A stretch of 64,000 nt of DNA from Bradyrhizobium lablabi (GCF_018131005.1 NZ_JAFCJK010000014.1:1-64000), one strand, 5' to 3'; shown: positions 55,152 through 64,000, counted from the stretch's first letter. Numbers and translations: made by a program. Notes: a model not told the origin generated them from the sequence alone.

Positions 55152-57095
55152 ATGTACAACGATTCTTTGTTCAACGCCTTTGCCAGGTCGTTTGAAGCGC
55201 GAAGTCAGACCGACATGTCGATGGCTGAGTATCTGGAGTCGTGTCGAAGCGATCCGATGCGATATGCGAATGCGGCCGAGCGGTTGCTAGCAGCGATCGG
55301 AGAGCCTCACATGATCGACACGGCCAAGGACCCTCGCCTTGGCCGTATCTTTTTGAACCGCACAATCCGCTCCTATCCTGCCTTCTCCGGCTTCTACGGA
55401 ATGGAAGACACGATCGAGCGCCTCGTCGGCTTCTTCCGCCACGCCGCGCAAGGCCTCGAAGAGCGCAAGCAGATCCTCTATCTGCTCGGGCCGGTCGGCG
55501 GCGGCAAGTCGTCGCTCGCCGAGCGCATCAAATCGTTGATGGAGGTTCATCCGATCTACGTGTTGAAGGCCGGCGACGAGTTGAGCCCGGTGTTCGAGAG
55601 CCCGCTCGGGCTGTTCGATCCGGAAACGCTCGGGCCGATGATCGAGGAGAAGTACGGGATTCCGCGCCGGCGGCTCAGCGGGCTGATGTCTCCATGGGCC
55701 TACAAGCGCCTTGAGGCGTTTGGCGGTGATATCTCGCAATTCCGTGTCGCCCGCATCCAGCCGTCGCGGCTGCGCCAGATCGCGGTTGCGAAGACCGAGC
55801 CCGGCGACGAGAACAACCAGGACATCTCCTCGCTGGTCGGCAAGGTCGACATCCGCAAGCTCGAGACCTACGCCCAGAACGATCCCGACGCCTATAGCTA
55901 CTCGGGCGGCCTTAACCGCGCCAATCAGGGCGTGCTCGAGTTCGTCGAGATGTTCAAGGCGCCGATCAAGATGCTGCACCCGTTGCTGACGGCGACGCAG
56001 GAGGGCAACTATATCGGCACCGAGAATATCGGCGCGATCCCCTATACCGGCATCATCCTGGCGCACTCCAATGAGGCCGAGTGGCAGAGCTTCAAGACGA
56101 ACAAGAACAATGAGGCATTCATCGACCGCATCTGCGTCATCAAGGTCCCCTACGTTCTGCGGGTGACCGAGGAGCAGAAGATCTACGAGAAGCTGATCCA
56201 GGGCTCCGAGCTTGCCGAGGCGCCCTGCGCGCCGGCGACGCTTGAAACCATGGCGCGCTTTTCGGTGATGTCGCGCCTGCGCAAGCATGAGAACTCGACG
56301 CTGTTCGCCAAGATGCGGGTCTATGACGGCGAAAGCCTGAAGGAGTCCGACCCGAAGGCTCGCAGCGTCCAGGAATACAAGGATGCCGCCGGCGTCGACG
56401 AAGGCATGGACGGCGTCTCGACCCGCTTCGCCTTCAAGGTGCTGGCTTCGACCTTCAACCACGACACAACCGAGGTCGGCGCCGACGCGGTGCATCTGAT
56501 GTATGTGCTGGAGCAGTCGATCCGCCGCGAGCAATTGCCTGACGAGGTCGAGAAGCGTTATCTCGAATTCATCAAGGCCGACCTCGTGCCGCGCTATGCG
56601 GAGTTCATCGGCAACGAGATCCAGAAGGCCTATCTGGAATCCTATGCCGATTACGGCCAGAACCTGTTCGACCGTTACGTCGACTATGCCGACGCCTGGA
56701 TCGAGGACCAGGATTTCAAGGATCCCGACACCGGTCAGTTGATGAATCGCGAGCTGCTGAACCAGGAACTGACCAAGATCGAGAAGCCTGCCGGCATCGC
56801 CAACCCGAAGGACTTCCGCAACGAGGTCGTCAAGTTCTCGCTGCGGTCGCGGGCGCATAATGGCGGCAAGAACCCGAGCTGGACCTCTTACGAAAAAGTC
56901 CGCGATGTGATCGAAAAGCGGATATTCTCGCAAGTCGAGGATCTGCTTCCGGTCATCTCGTTCGGTTCCAAGAAGGATGGCGAGACCGAAAAGAAGCACG
57001 GCGAGTTTGTCGCGCGGATGGTGGAGCGCGGTTATACCGAGCGCCAGGTTCGCAGGCTCGTCGAGTGGTACATGCGAGTGAAGCAGGCCGGTTGA
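55152..57095 (+). CDS. prkA: PrkA family serine protein kinase (AAA+)
   Basis: This 647-residue cytoplasmic protein has an AAA+ domain with the P-loop LLGPVGGGKSSLAERIK near residue 113, then GVLEFVEMFKAPIKMLHPLL and the C-terminal PrkA kinase-like domain (FSLRSRAHNGGKNPSWTSYE). Homologues (E. coli YeaG) act in nitrogen-starvation and stationary-phase responses; Bacillus PrkA has also been described as a protease-like ATPase. The ATG at 55152 is preceded by GGAG. It is the first gene of the conserved trio prkA-yeaH-spoVR. Confidence 0.95.
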   Translation: MYNDSLFNAFARSFEARSQTDMSMAEYLESCRSDPMRYANAAERLLAAIGEPHMIDTAKDPRLGRIFLNRTIRSYPAFSGFYGMEDTIERLVGFFRHAAQGLEERKQILYLLGPVGGGKSSLAERIKSLMEVHPIYVLKAGDELSPVFESPLGLFDPETLGPMIEEKYGIPRRRLSGLMSPWAYKRLEAFGGDISQFRVARIQPSRLRQIAVAKTEPGDENNQDISSLVGKVDIRKLETYAQNDPDAYSYSGGLNRANQGVLEFVEMFKAPIKMLHPLLTATQEGNYIGTENIGAIPYTGIILAHSNEAEWQSFKTNKNNEAFIDRICVIKVPYVLRVTEEQKIYEKLIQGSELAEAPCAPATLETMARFSVMSRLRKHENSTLFAKMRVYDGESLKESDPKARSVQEYKDAAGVDEGMDGVSTRFAFKVLASTFNHDTTEVGADAVHLMYVLEQSIRREQLPDEVEKRYLEFIKADLVPRYAEFIGNEIQKAYLESYADYGQNLFDRYVDYADAWIEDQDFKDPDTGQLMNRELLNQELTKIEKPAGIANPKDFRNEVVKFSLRSRAHNGGKNPSWTSYEKVRDVIEKRIFSQVEDLLPVISFGSKKDGETEKKHGEFVARMVERGYTERQVRRLVEWYMRVKQAG

Positions 57096-57226
57096 GCATG
57101 ATCCGGAAACAGGAGGCCGGTTTTCCCGCGCCAACGCCGAGGCTTTGGCGGGGGAACCAAGCTCAATCAACCAGATCGTGATGTAATTCATTGTAATCGC
57201 ATCAAGATCTCCGAGGCGGATGCAAC
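57096..57226. repeat. spacer with partial dispersed repeat between prkA and yeaH
   Basis: The sequence starting GAGCATGATCCGGAAACAGG and containing GGCCGGTTTTCCC resembles half of a dispersed intergenic element common in Bradyrhizobium-type genomes (GAGCATGATC...GGAAAA...CGGTTTTCC). It lies inside an otherwise compact operon. Identification is from memory of the motif, so it is tentative. Confidence 0.4.
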
Positions 57227-58504
57227 GTGGTCATTCATATCGTCGATCGGCGCCTCAATCCGGGTAGCAAGAGCCTGGAGAACCGCCAGCGCTTCCTGCG
57301 CCGCGCCAAGGCGCTGGTTCAGGGAGCAGTGAAGAAATCGTCGCAGGACCGGGACATCAAGGATGTCCTAGAGGGCGGCGAGGTTACAATCCCGCTGGAC
57401 GGCATGGACGAGCCGCGGTTCCGCCGGGAGGGCGGCACGCGCGACATGGTGCTGCCCGGCAACAAGAAATTCGTCGAGGGCGACTGGCTGCCGCGGCCGA
57501 ACCAGAGCGGCGGCAAGGGCTCGGGCGCAGGCGAGGGCGACAGCGAGGACGCTTTCAGGTTTGTTTTGAGCCGCGACGAGTTCGTCGACCTGTTCCTCGA
57601 CGATCTCGAATTGCCAGACCTTGCCAAGCGCAAGCTTGCCGAAACCGAGAGCGAGGGCATCCAGCGCGCCGGCTACGCCACGTCAGGCTCTCCGGCAAAC
57701 ATCTCGATCAGCCGCACCGTGAGCCGCGCCCTGGCGCGGCGTGTTGCACTGCGGCGGCCCAGGCAGGAGGACATCGCCGCTCTCGAGGAGGAAATCGCCA
57801 ATTGTGAGGACGAGGCGCGGCGCGCCGAACTCCTGGCCCTGCTCGAGGCCCTCAAGGCCAAGGTCAAGCGGATTCCGTTCATCGACCCCATCGACATCCG
57901 ATATCGCCGCTTCGAGACCGTGCCGAAACCGGTCGCGCAGGCGGTGATGTTCTGCCTGATGGACGTCTCAGGCTCGATGTCCGAGCACATGAAGGATCTC
58001 GCCAAGCGGTTCTACATGCTGCTCTACGTGTTCCTGAAGCGGCGCTACAAGCATGTCGAGATCGTGTTCATCCGCCATACCGACCGCGCCGAGGAGGTGG
58101 ACGAGGAGACCTTCTTCCACGGGCCGGCCTCCGGCGGCACGCTGGTGTCGAGCGCGCTTGTTGCAATGCACGAAATCGTTCGCACCCGCTTCCGCCCGGC
58201 AGATTGGAATATCTATGCCGCGCAGGCTTCCGACGGCGACAACATGACGTCCGACAGCGCGCTGACCGGCCATCTCCTGACCGACAAGATTCTGCCGGTC
58301 TGCCAGTTTTTCGCCTATCTGGAAGTCGGCGAGGCCGCCAACTACACCTTTGACATGCCGGATTCCTCGCTCTGGACGCTTTATGAGCGGCTGCGCAACG
58401 ACGGTGTCCCGCTGTCCATGCGCAAGGTCAGCGAGCGCGGCGAGATCTTCCCGGTGTTCCAGGATTTGTTCAAGCGCCGCGGTAAGCAGGAGAGGGTTGC
58501 GTGA
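57227..58504 (+). CDS. yeaH: YeaH/YhbH family protein (DUF444)
   Basis: The product has 425 residues with a GTG start after GAGGCGG. The N-terminal HIVDRRLNPGSKSLENRQRF and the glycine-rich central segment (NQSGGKGSGAGEGDSEDAF) are typical. The C-terminal half is a von Willebrand A-like domain with the MIDAS sequence MDVSGSMSEH. The family always accompanies PrkA and SpoVR, and a shared role in starvation or stress physiology is known but the biochemical function is not. Confidence 0.93.
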   Translation: MVIHIVDRRLNPGSKSLENRQRFLRRAKALVQGAVKKSSQDRDIKDVLEGGEVTIPLDGMDEPRFRREGGTRDMVLPGNKKFVEGDWLPRPNQSGGKGSGAGEGDSEDAFRFVLSRDEFVDLFLDDLELPDLAKRKLAETESEGIQRAGYATSGSPANISISRTVSRALARRVALRRPRQEDIAALEEEIANCEDEARRAELLALLEALKAKVKRIPFIDPIDIRYRRFETVPKPVAQAVMFCLMDVSGSMSEHMKDLAKRFYMLLYVFLKRRYKHVEIVFIRHTDRAEEVDEETFFHGPASGGTLVSSALVAMHEIVRTRFRPADWNIYAAQASDGDNMTSDSALTGHLLTDKILPVCQFFAYLEVGEAANYTFDMPDSSLWTLYERLRNDGVPLSMRKVSERGEIFPVFQDLFKRRGKQERVA

Positions 58505-60048
58505 TGGCTTCTACCGGCGACCGGCTGTTCGAGGGTGCCGACTGGGATTTCCATATTCTGCAGCGCGTTCATGACGCCTGCGAGGAGATCGCGCGCTCCG
58601 AGCTCGGGCTCGACGTCTATCCCAACCAGATCGAGGTCATCACCGCCGAGCAGATGCTGGACGCCTATTCGTCGGTCGGCATGCCGCTGTTCTACAAGCA
58701 CTGGTCGTTCGGCAAGCAGTTCGCCTTCCAGGAGGCGTCCTATCGCAAGGGTCTGATGGGCCTCGCCTATGAGATCGTAATCAACTCGTCGCCCTGCATC
58801 TCCTACCTGATGGAGGAGAACACCGCGACCATGCAGACGCTGGTGATCGCGCACGCCGCCTTCGGGCACAACCACTTCTTCAAGAACAACTACCTGTTCA
58901 AGCAGTGGACCGATGCCGACGGCATCCTCGACTATCTCGAATTCGCCAAGAGCTATCTGGCGATCTGCGAGGAACGCCATGGACACCAGGCCGTCGAGCG
59001 GACCGTCGATGCTGCCCACGCGCTGATGTCGCACGGCATCGATCGCTACCCCGGGAAAAAGACGCTTGACCTTCGCGCCGAGGAGAAGCGGGCCGGCCAG
59101 CGCCGCAAGCTCGAGGAGGAGATGTTCAACGATTTGTGGCGGACGGTGCCGACCACCAAGGCCAAAACCAAGGCGACCTTGAGCGCGGAGCGCCGCCGCG
59201 CCCTGCTCGGGCTGCCGCAGGAGAACATCCTCTATTTCCTGGAAAAGACCGCGCCGCGCCTGCAGCCTTGGCAGCGCGAAATCATCCGCATCGTGCGCCA
59301 TATCGCGCAGTATTTCTATCCGCAGAGCCAGACCAAGGTGATGAACGAGGGCACCGCGACCTACGTCCATTACCGCATCATGAATCGCCTGCATCGGCAG
59401 GGGCGGATCTCCGACGGCAATTTCATCGAATTTCTGCAGTCGCACACCAATGTGGTGTTCCAGCCCGAATTCGACGATCGCCGCTTTTCCGGCTTCAACC
59501 CCTACGCGCTCGGCTTTGCGATGATGCAGGATATCGAGCGCATCGTGTCCAACCCTGAGGACGAAGATCGCGAGTGGTTTCCCGACATTGCTGGCAAGGG
59601 CGATGTCGAGGGCGTGCTGCGCGAGATCTGGAGCAACTACCGCGACGAAAGCTTCATCGGCCAGTTCCTCAGCCCGGCGTTGATCCGGCGCTTCCGCATG
59701 TTCCATCTGCATGACGATCCGGCAGAGAGCGCAGGCATCAAGGTCGATGCCATCCACGACGAGCGCGGCTATCGTCGTGTCAGGCGCGAACTGTCACGTC
59801 AATATGACGTCGGCTTCATCGACGCCAATATCGAGGTCGTCGACGTCGATCTCGACGGCGATCGCCGGCTGATGTTGCGCCACACCACGGTGAAGGATGC
59901 GCAACTCAACGAGACCGACGCGCGGCGCGTGCTGCAGCACCTCGCCGACCTCTGGAGCTACGACGTCGTGCTGACTGAAGTGGACGGCACCGACAAGGTG
60001 CTGAAGGAATACGTCGTCAGTCCGCGCGCGGCTGCGGTCGCGGCCTAA
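58504..60048 (+). CDS. SpoVR family protein
   Basis: The product has 514 residues. The family is recognised from DVYPNQIEVITAEQMLDAY, GMPLFYKHWSFGKQF, VINSSPCISYLMEENT, IVIAHAAFGHNHFFKNNYLF-like (VIAHAAFGHNHFFKNNYLF), and NEGTATYVHYRIMNRL. SpoVR affects cortex formation in Bacillus, but proteobacterial members have another, unknown role. The ATG shares a base with the yeaH stop (TGATG); a GTG at 58501 is an alternative. It is the last gene of the trio. Confidence 0.93.
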   Translation: MASTGDRLFEGADWDFHILQRVHDACEEIARSELGLDVYPNQIEVITAEQMLDAYSSVGMPLFYKHWSFGKQFAFQEASYRKGLMGLAYEIVINSSPCISYLMEENTATMQTLVIAHAAFGHNHFFKNNYLFKQWTDADGILDYLEFAKSYLAICEERHGHQAVERTVDAAHALMSHGIDRYPGKKTLDLRAEEKRAGQRRKLEEEMFNDLWRTVPTTKAKTKATLSAERRRALLGLPQENILYFLEKTAPRLQPWQREIIRIVRHIAQYFYPQSQTKVMNEGTATYVHYRIMNRLHRQGRISDGNFIEFLQSHTNVVFQPEFDDRRFSGFNPYALGFAMMQDIERIVSNPEDEDREWFPDIAGKGDVEGVLREIWSNYRDESFIGQFLSPALIRRFRMFHLHDDPAESAGIKVDAIHDERGYRRVRRELSRQYDVGFIDANIEVVDVDLDGDRRLMLRHTTVKDAQLNETDARRVLQHLADLWSYDVVLTEVDGTDKVLKEYVVSPRAAAVAA

Positions 60049-60109
60049 TTAGGACGACGCCATCGGCGAGACAGGCGCTGACCGCCGCGCGGAACGCGCG
60101 TCTTGCTTG

Positions 60110-60138
60110 GTGAACCTTCGTGTCTGTCGAAGGCTCAC
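60110..60138 (+). terminator. hairpin downstream of spoVR
   Basis: GTGA-A-CCTTCG and CGAAGG-C-TCAC form a 10-bp stem with one mismatch and a seven-base loop, 61 bases after the spoVR stop. No T run follows, so termination is only likely. Confidence 0.45.
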
Positions 60139-60287
60139 ACTATGAACATCAACCCAACATTGGAGCTCTTGGCAGCGCATCGCGTTCCGCGCGCGAACGT
60201 GATTGCCGGCATGCGGAATTTCCTGGCAATTGCCTGCGCGGGTGCGATTGATAATGTGCGCCGCGTCAAGAAAACCAAGAAAAGGAT

Positions 60288-61484
60288 ATGTCCTTGTCAA
60301 CTCGCTCTCGCCTGGCAGGCGTTCTCGCCTTCGCTGCGCTCACAGCCGCCTCGATCTCGCCCTCCGCGTCCGCCGATTCCGTGATCAAAATCGGAAACAC
60401 TGCACCCTACAGCGGCCCGGCGTCGGCCTACGGCACGATCGCGCGTGCCGAAGCCGCGTATTTTCAGATGCTCAACGATCAGGGCGGCATAAATGGCCGC
60501 AAGATTGACTTCGAGAGTCTGGACGACGCCTATTCGCCATCCAAAACGGTCGAGCAGACCCGCAAGCTCGTCGAGCAGGACGAGGTGCTCGCGATCTTCA
60601 GCGCGGTCGGCACCGCGCCCAATATCTCGGTGCAGAAATATCTGAACATCAAGCACGTGCCCCAGCTTTTCGTCTCCTCGGGGGCGACGCGTTGGAACGA
60701 TCCGAAACAGTTCCCGTGGACGGTCGGTTTCAATCCGACCTACGAACTCGAAGGCCGGATCTACGCAAAATACATCCTGAAGACCAAGCCGGACGCGAAG
60801 ATCGCGGTGATCACGCCGAACGAAGACGCCGGCAAGGACTATCTCAAGGGCTTCAAGGACGGCCTTGGCGAGCATGTCGGCCAGATCGTCGCGGAAACCA
60901 CCTATCTGACGACCGACCCGACCATCGATTCCCAGATGGTGACAATGCGCGAGTCGGGTGCCGACGTGTTCTTCGCCGAAGCCACACCGAAGTTCGCGGC
61001 GCAGGCGCTGCGCAAGGCGGCGAGCATGGGCTGGAAGCCGCTGACCATCCTGCCTACCGTCTCCAACTCCGTTTCCGCGGTGCTTGAACCGGCCGGGCTC
61101 GAGAATGTCGTCGGCGTCGTGACCGGCCTTTATCTGAAGGATCCGACCGATCCGCGCTGGGCCGACGATCCCGCGCAGAAGGAATTCTCGGCCTGGATGA
61201 AGAAGTACCAGCCGAACGCGAGCCCGGGCGATCTCTTCAACGTGCAAGGCTACACCGTTGCGCAGGTGATGACGGCGGTGCTGAAGAACTGCAACGGCGA
61301 TTACAGCCGCGACAACATCATCAAGCAGGCGACCAATTTGAAGGCGCTCGAACTGCCGATGCTGCTGCCGGGTATCAAGATTCAGACCGAGCCCGACAAT
61401 GTGACGCCAATCCGGCAAATCCAGATGGCGCGGTTCGACGGCAAGTCCTGGGCGCTGTTCGGCGACGTGCTGAGCGACAAGTGA
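60288..61484 (+). CDS. periplasmic ABC-transporter substrate-binding protein (branched-chain amino acid type)
   Basis: The product has 398 residues. A signal peptide (SRLAGVLAFAALTAASISPS, cleavage after ASA) is followed by the LivJ-like periplasmic-binding fold: IKIGNTAPYSGPASAYG, EQDEVLAIFSAVGTAPNISV, WTVGFNPTYELEG and FFAEATPKFAAQALRKAA. Ligands in the family range from branched-chain amino acids to amides and aromatic acids. No permease or ATPase gene is adjacent, so it is an orphan here. AAAGGAT precedes the ATG. Confidence 0.9.
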   Translation: MSLSTRSRLAGVLAFAALTAASISPSASADSVIKIGNTAPYSGPASAYGTIARAEAAYFQMLNDQGGINGRKIDFESLDDAYSPSKTVEQTRKLVEQDEVLAIFSAVGTAPNISVQKYLNIKHVPQLFVSSGATRWNDPKQFPWTVGFNPTYELEGRIYAKYILKTKPDAKIAVITPNEDAGKDYLKGFKDGLGEHVGQIVAETTYLTTDPTIDSQMVTMRESGADVFFAEATPKFAAQALRKAASMGWKPLTILPTVSNSVSAVLEPAGLENVVGVVTGLYLKDPTDPRWADDPAQKEFSAWMKKYQPNASPGDLFNVQGYTVAQVMTAVLKNCNGDYSRDNIIKQATNLKALELPMLLPGIKIQTEPDNVTPIRQIQMARFDGKSWALFGDVLSDK

Positions 61485-61500
61485 ACCCGGCACTTTGCTG

Positions 61501-61530
61501 CCCGGGCGTAACGCTTCGTCACGCCCCGGG
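61501..61530. terminator. hairpin between convergent binding-protein and oxidoreductase genes
   Basis: CCCGGGCGT (61501-61509) pairs with ACGCCC-C-GGG (61521-61530), giving nine base pairs with one bulged C. It lies 17 bases past the stop of the binding-protein gene and 48 bases past the stop of the convergent gene. A shared terminator is plausible. Confidence 0.5.
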
Positions 61531-61577
61531 CGGCAGGTCGTCCGCAATACCCATCGTGCCGCGGCCGCCGGTTTCGG

Positions 61578-62633
61578 TCACCGCAGGCTGGCGTTAATCT
61601 TGTCCAGTGCAGCCGAGCCCGGGCACAGCGCTTGCTCGTCCAGCGTGTTGAGCGGCGTCTCGACGGTGTTGAGATGGGTGTGCAGATCCTCTGCATCAGG
61701 ATCGACATAGAGCAGCCCAGTGACGATCTGGCCCTTGGCCGCGTGCTTCTGCAGGAAGGTCATCGCCCCCAGCCGGTCATGCGGATCGTAATCGGCATCG
61801 AGCTTGCGCAGCGCGAGTCTTGAGCCGTCATGCTGCTCGACCACCTGCACGGTGCCGGGCGCGTAATCGACGCTGATCGGATCGCGCCCGACCAGAACAT
61901 CCAGCCGGTTCACCGCGTCATTGTGCTCGCGCACATAGTCAAAGCTCTTGGTCGAGCCGGCATGGTTGTTGAAGGCGATGCAAGGGCTGATCACGTCGAT
62001 GAAGGAGGCGCCCTTGTGGCGGATCGCGGCTGCGATCAGCGGCACCAGCTGGTCCTTGTCGCCGGAGAAGCTGCGCGCCACGAAGGTTGCCCCGAGCTGG
62101 AGCGCGATCGCGACGAGGTCGATGGCGTTGTCGGTATTGGTGACGCCCTTTTTCGACTTCGATCCGCGGTCGGCGGTCGCCGAAAACTGGCCCTTGGTCA
62201 GGCCGTACACGCCGTTGTTCTCGACGATATAGGTCATGTTGACGCCGCGCCGGATCGAATGCGCGAACTGCCCGAAGCCGATCGAGGCGGAATCGCCGTC
62301 GCCGGAGACGCCGAGATAGATCAGCTCGCGGTTGGCGAGGTTGGCGCCGGTCAGGACCGACGGCATGCGGCCATGCACCGAGTTGAAGCCGTGCGAATTG
62401 CCGAGGAAATAGTCCGGCGTCTTCGACGAACAGCCGATGCCGGAAATCTTCGCCACCCGATGCGGTTCGATCGAGAGCTCGTAGCAGGCTTCGATGATCG
62501 AGGCAGTGATCGAATCGTGGCCGCAGCCGGCGCACAGCGTCGAGATCTTCCCCTCGTAGTCGCGGTGGGTATAGCCCAGCTCGTTCTTCTTGAGGCCAGG
62601 ATGATGAAACTTCGGTTTTGCAATGTAGGTCAT
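61578..62633 (-). CDS. 2-oxoacid:ferredoxin oxidoreductase, beta subunit (KorB-like)
   Basis: The product has 351 residues. CAGCGHDSITASIIEA and CSSKTPDYFLGNSHGFNSVHGR mark the beta subunit, and GDGDSASIGFGQFAHS...NNGVYGLTKGQFSAT is the thiamine-diphosphate and Mg site. The 2-oxoglutarate type (KGOR) is most likely from KGQFSAT. With the alpha subunit it oxidatively decarboxylates a 2-oxoacid to acyl-CoA and reduces ferredoxin, or runs in reverse. It overlaps the alpha stop by four bases (ATGA). Confidence 0.93.
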   Translation of the reverse strand: MTYIAKPKFHHPGLKKNELGYTHRDYEGKISTLCAGCGHDSITASIIEACYELSIEPHRVAKISGIGCSSKTPDYFLGNSHGFNSVHGRMPSVLTGANLANRELIYLGVSGDGDSASIGFGQFAHSIRRGVNMTYIVENNGVYGLTKGQFSATADRGSKSKKGVTNTDNAIDLVAIALQLGATFVARSFSGDKDQLVPLIAAAIRHKGASFIDVISPCIAFNNHAGSTKSFDYVREHNDAVNRLDVLVGRDPISVDYAPGTVQVVEQHDGSRLALRKLDADYDPHDRLGAMTFLQKHAAKGQIVTGLLYVDPDAEDLHTHLNTVETPLNTLDEQALCPGSAALDKINASLR

Positions 62634-64000
62634 GACACGGCCTTGCGGAGAGGGGTCACCTTGAGATGATCCTGGTGGTCGCCGATCGCGTTCGCGATGA
62701 AGCGCGCGGTGATCGGCGCGCCGTCGTAGTGCAGGATCGGCACCAGCCGCACCGGATCGATGCCGTTCTCGTTGACGATCAACTGCCGGAGCTGGGCGTC
62801 GCGATTCTGCTCGACCACGTATACGAAGTCGTGATCGGCGACGAAGCTCGCGACGCTGGAGTGGAACGGGAAGGCGCGGATGCGCATACGGTCGAGATGA
62901 TGACCGCGCGCCTCCAGGATGCCGATCGCCTCGTCCATCGCCGGCGCGGTCGATCCGAAATAGATCACACCGTATTTGGTCGGCTTGCCGGCATTGGCTT
63001 GCAGCGGGCGCGGCACCATGTCCTGAGCAGTCTCGAACTTGCGCACCAGGCGTTGCATGTTGTCGGCGTAGACAGCGCCTTCCTCCGAATAACGCGCATA
63101 GCGGTCGCGCGAGGTGCCGCGTGTGAAGTACGAGCCCTTGGTCGGATGCGTGCCGGGGTAGGTGCGGAACGGGATGCCGTCGCCGTCGACGTCGAGATAA
63201 CGCCCGAAGTCGCGGCCTTCCTCCAGCATCTCGGCCGTCATCACCTTGCCGCGATCATACTGCCGTGCATCGTCCCATTTCAGCGGGCGGCACAGCCGGT
63301 GGTTCATGCCGATGTCGAGGTCGAGCATCAGGAAGATCGTGGTCTGCAGCCGCTCGGCGAGATCGAAGCAGGCGGCGGCGAATTCGAACGCCTCCGCGGG
63401 ATCTTCGGGAAACAGCAGCACGTGCTTGGTATCGCCATGGGACGCGTAGGCGCAGGCAATGATGTCGCATTGCTGTGTCCGCGTCGGCATGCCCGTCGAA
63501 GGGCCGGCCCGCTGGATATTCATGATCACGGCCGGAATCTCGGCAAAATAGGACAGGCCGATGAACTCGGTCATCAGTGAGATGCCCGGACCCGAGGTCG
63601 CGGTGAAGGCCCGTGCGCCGTTCCATGAGGCGCCGATCACGATGCCGATCGAGGCAAGCTCGTCCTCGCCCTGCACGATGGCGTATTTCGCCTTTCCGGT
63701 TTCGGGATCGTGGCGGAACTTCTTGCAATGGCTCGTGAATGCTTCCGCAACTGAAGACGACGGCGTGATTGGATACCACGCGCAGACGGTCGCGCCGCCA
63801 TAGACGGCGCCGAGCGCGGCCGCGCTGTTGCCCTCGATGAAGATGCGGTCGCCGACCCGGTCGGACTTCTTCACCTGCAATCCGATCGGACATTTCAGGT
63901 TCTGCAGTGCCCAGTCGCGGCCGAGATGCAGCGCGTGGACGTTGGAGGACAACAACTTCTCCTTGCCCTTGTACTGCTCGCCGATCAGCTGCTCGATCAG
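62630..64000 (-). CDS. 2-oxoacid:ferredoxin oxidoreductase, alpha (gamma-alpha) subunit, 5' end outside window
   Basis: 456 residues are visible and the frame stays open to the right edge, so the start lies beyond 64000. The visible N-terminal part (HALHLGRDWALQN) is the end of the gamma-type domain fused in front of alpha. Then come IFIEGNSAAALGAVYGGATV, YPITPSSSVAEAF, TSGPGISLMTEFIGLSYFAE, QRAGPSTGMPTRTQQCD (the CoA/pyrimidine-binding region) and the C-terminal FPFHSSVASFV domain. It forms the active heterodimer with the downstream beta subunit. Confidence 0.92.
   Translation of the reverse strand: MIEQLIGEQYKGKEKLLSSNVHALHLGRDWALQNLKCPIGLQVKKSDRVGDRIFIEGNSAAALGAVYGGATVCAWYPITPSSSVAEAFTSHCKKFRHDPETGKAKYAIVQGEDELASIGIVIGASWNGARAFTATSGPGISLMTEFIGLSYFAEIPAVIMNIQRAGPSTGMPTRTQQCDIIACAYASHGDTKHVLLFPEDPAEAFEFAAACFDLAERLQTTIFLMLDLDIGMNHRLCRPLKWDDARQYDRGKVMTAEMLEEGRDFGRYLDVDGDGIPFRTYPGTHPTKGSYFTRGTSRDRYARYSEEGAVYADNMQRLVRKFETAQDMVPRPLQANAGKPTKYGVIYFGSTAPAMDEAIGILEARGHHLDRMRIRAFPFHSSVASFVADHDFVYVVEQNRDAQLRQLIVNENGIDPVRLVPILHYDGAPITARFIANAIGDHQDHLKVTPLRKAVS

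Noticed and set aside
55287..57191. Long minus-strand frame opposite prkA
   Set aside because: Composition typical of an antisense shadow (alternating leucine/aspartate/arginine); prkA on the plus strand is unambiguous.
60142..60287. Small plus-strand frame starting MNINPTLELL before the binding-protein gene
   Set aside because: It runs into the binding-protein signal peptide in another frame and has no clear ribosome-binding site; probably leader sequence.

Overview
The window is about 64 kb of GC-rich alphaproteobacterial chromosome. Protein sequences, gene order (kdpFABC-DE, a two-subunit NAD-linked formate dehydrogenase, Ku/LigD, a GlgE/TreS operon, prkA-yeaH-spoVR) and the intergenic palindromes all suggest Bradyrhizobium or a close relative. 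That assignment is inference, because no rRNA gene is present. Nearly everything is coding. I see no tRNA, rRNA, CRISPR array, transposase or phage gene.

Layout. (1) 1-10.9 kb is a formate-oxidation and molybdenum-cofactor block: mobA, fdhD, mobB, moeA and a TusA-like sulfur carrier, then an OFA-family (oxalate/formate) transporter, a small secreted protein, and the diaphorase and catalytic subunits of an NAD-dependent formate dehydrogenase. (2) 11-14.8 kb holds corA, a DapA-like protein whose Schiff-base lysine position is arginine, and several small hypothetical genes. (3) 15.1-23.4 kb is a complete high-affinity K+ system, kdpFABC plus kdpDE, with two further one-helix microproteins around kdpF. 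(4) 23.5-28.3 kb holds a lysine-rich DUF6496 protein, the divergent NHEJ pair ku/ligD, a DUF3309 peptide and a PHA-granule-type protein. (5) 28.3-46.3 kb is a carbohydrate-storage block: a minus-strand operon glgE, treS-maltokinase, glgB, glgX, treZ, treY, diverging from malQ and a GH15 hydrolase. (6) 46.4-53.8 kb is an oxidative pentose-phosphate operon: a tal-pgi fusion, gnd, zwf, pgl, gntK and a HAD phosphatase. (7) 53.8-55.2 kb is a gene-poor gap. (8) 55.2-60.0 kb is prkA-yeaH-spoVR. (9) 60.3-64 kb holds a periplasmic branched-chain-amino-acid-type binding protein and a 2-oxoacid:ferredoxin oxidoreductase (beta complete, alpha cut by the window end).

How the genes may work together. Formate enters through the OFA carrier and is oxidised by the FDH, whose cofactor is matured by MobA/MobB/MoeA and FdhD. 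The storage block can make glycogen by the trehalose-to-maltose-1-phosphate (TreS/Mak/GlgE) route and convert glycogen back to trehalose by TreX/Y/Z. The neighbouring PPP operon supplies NADPH and sugar phosphates.

The most interesting regulatory signal is a set of sequences matching the alphaproteobacterial general-stress (EcfG) promoter consensus GGAAC-N16/17-CGTT. They lie in the ku/ligD intergenic region, where two overlap face to face, between glgE and malQ, before the DUF3309 gene and possibly before corA. They suggest that DNA end-joining, trehalose/glycogen metabolism and small stress proteins here belong to one stress regulon.
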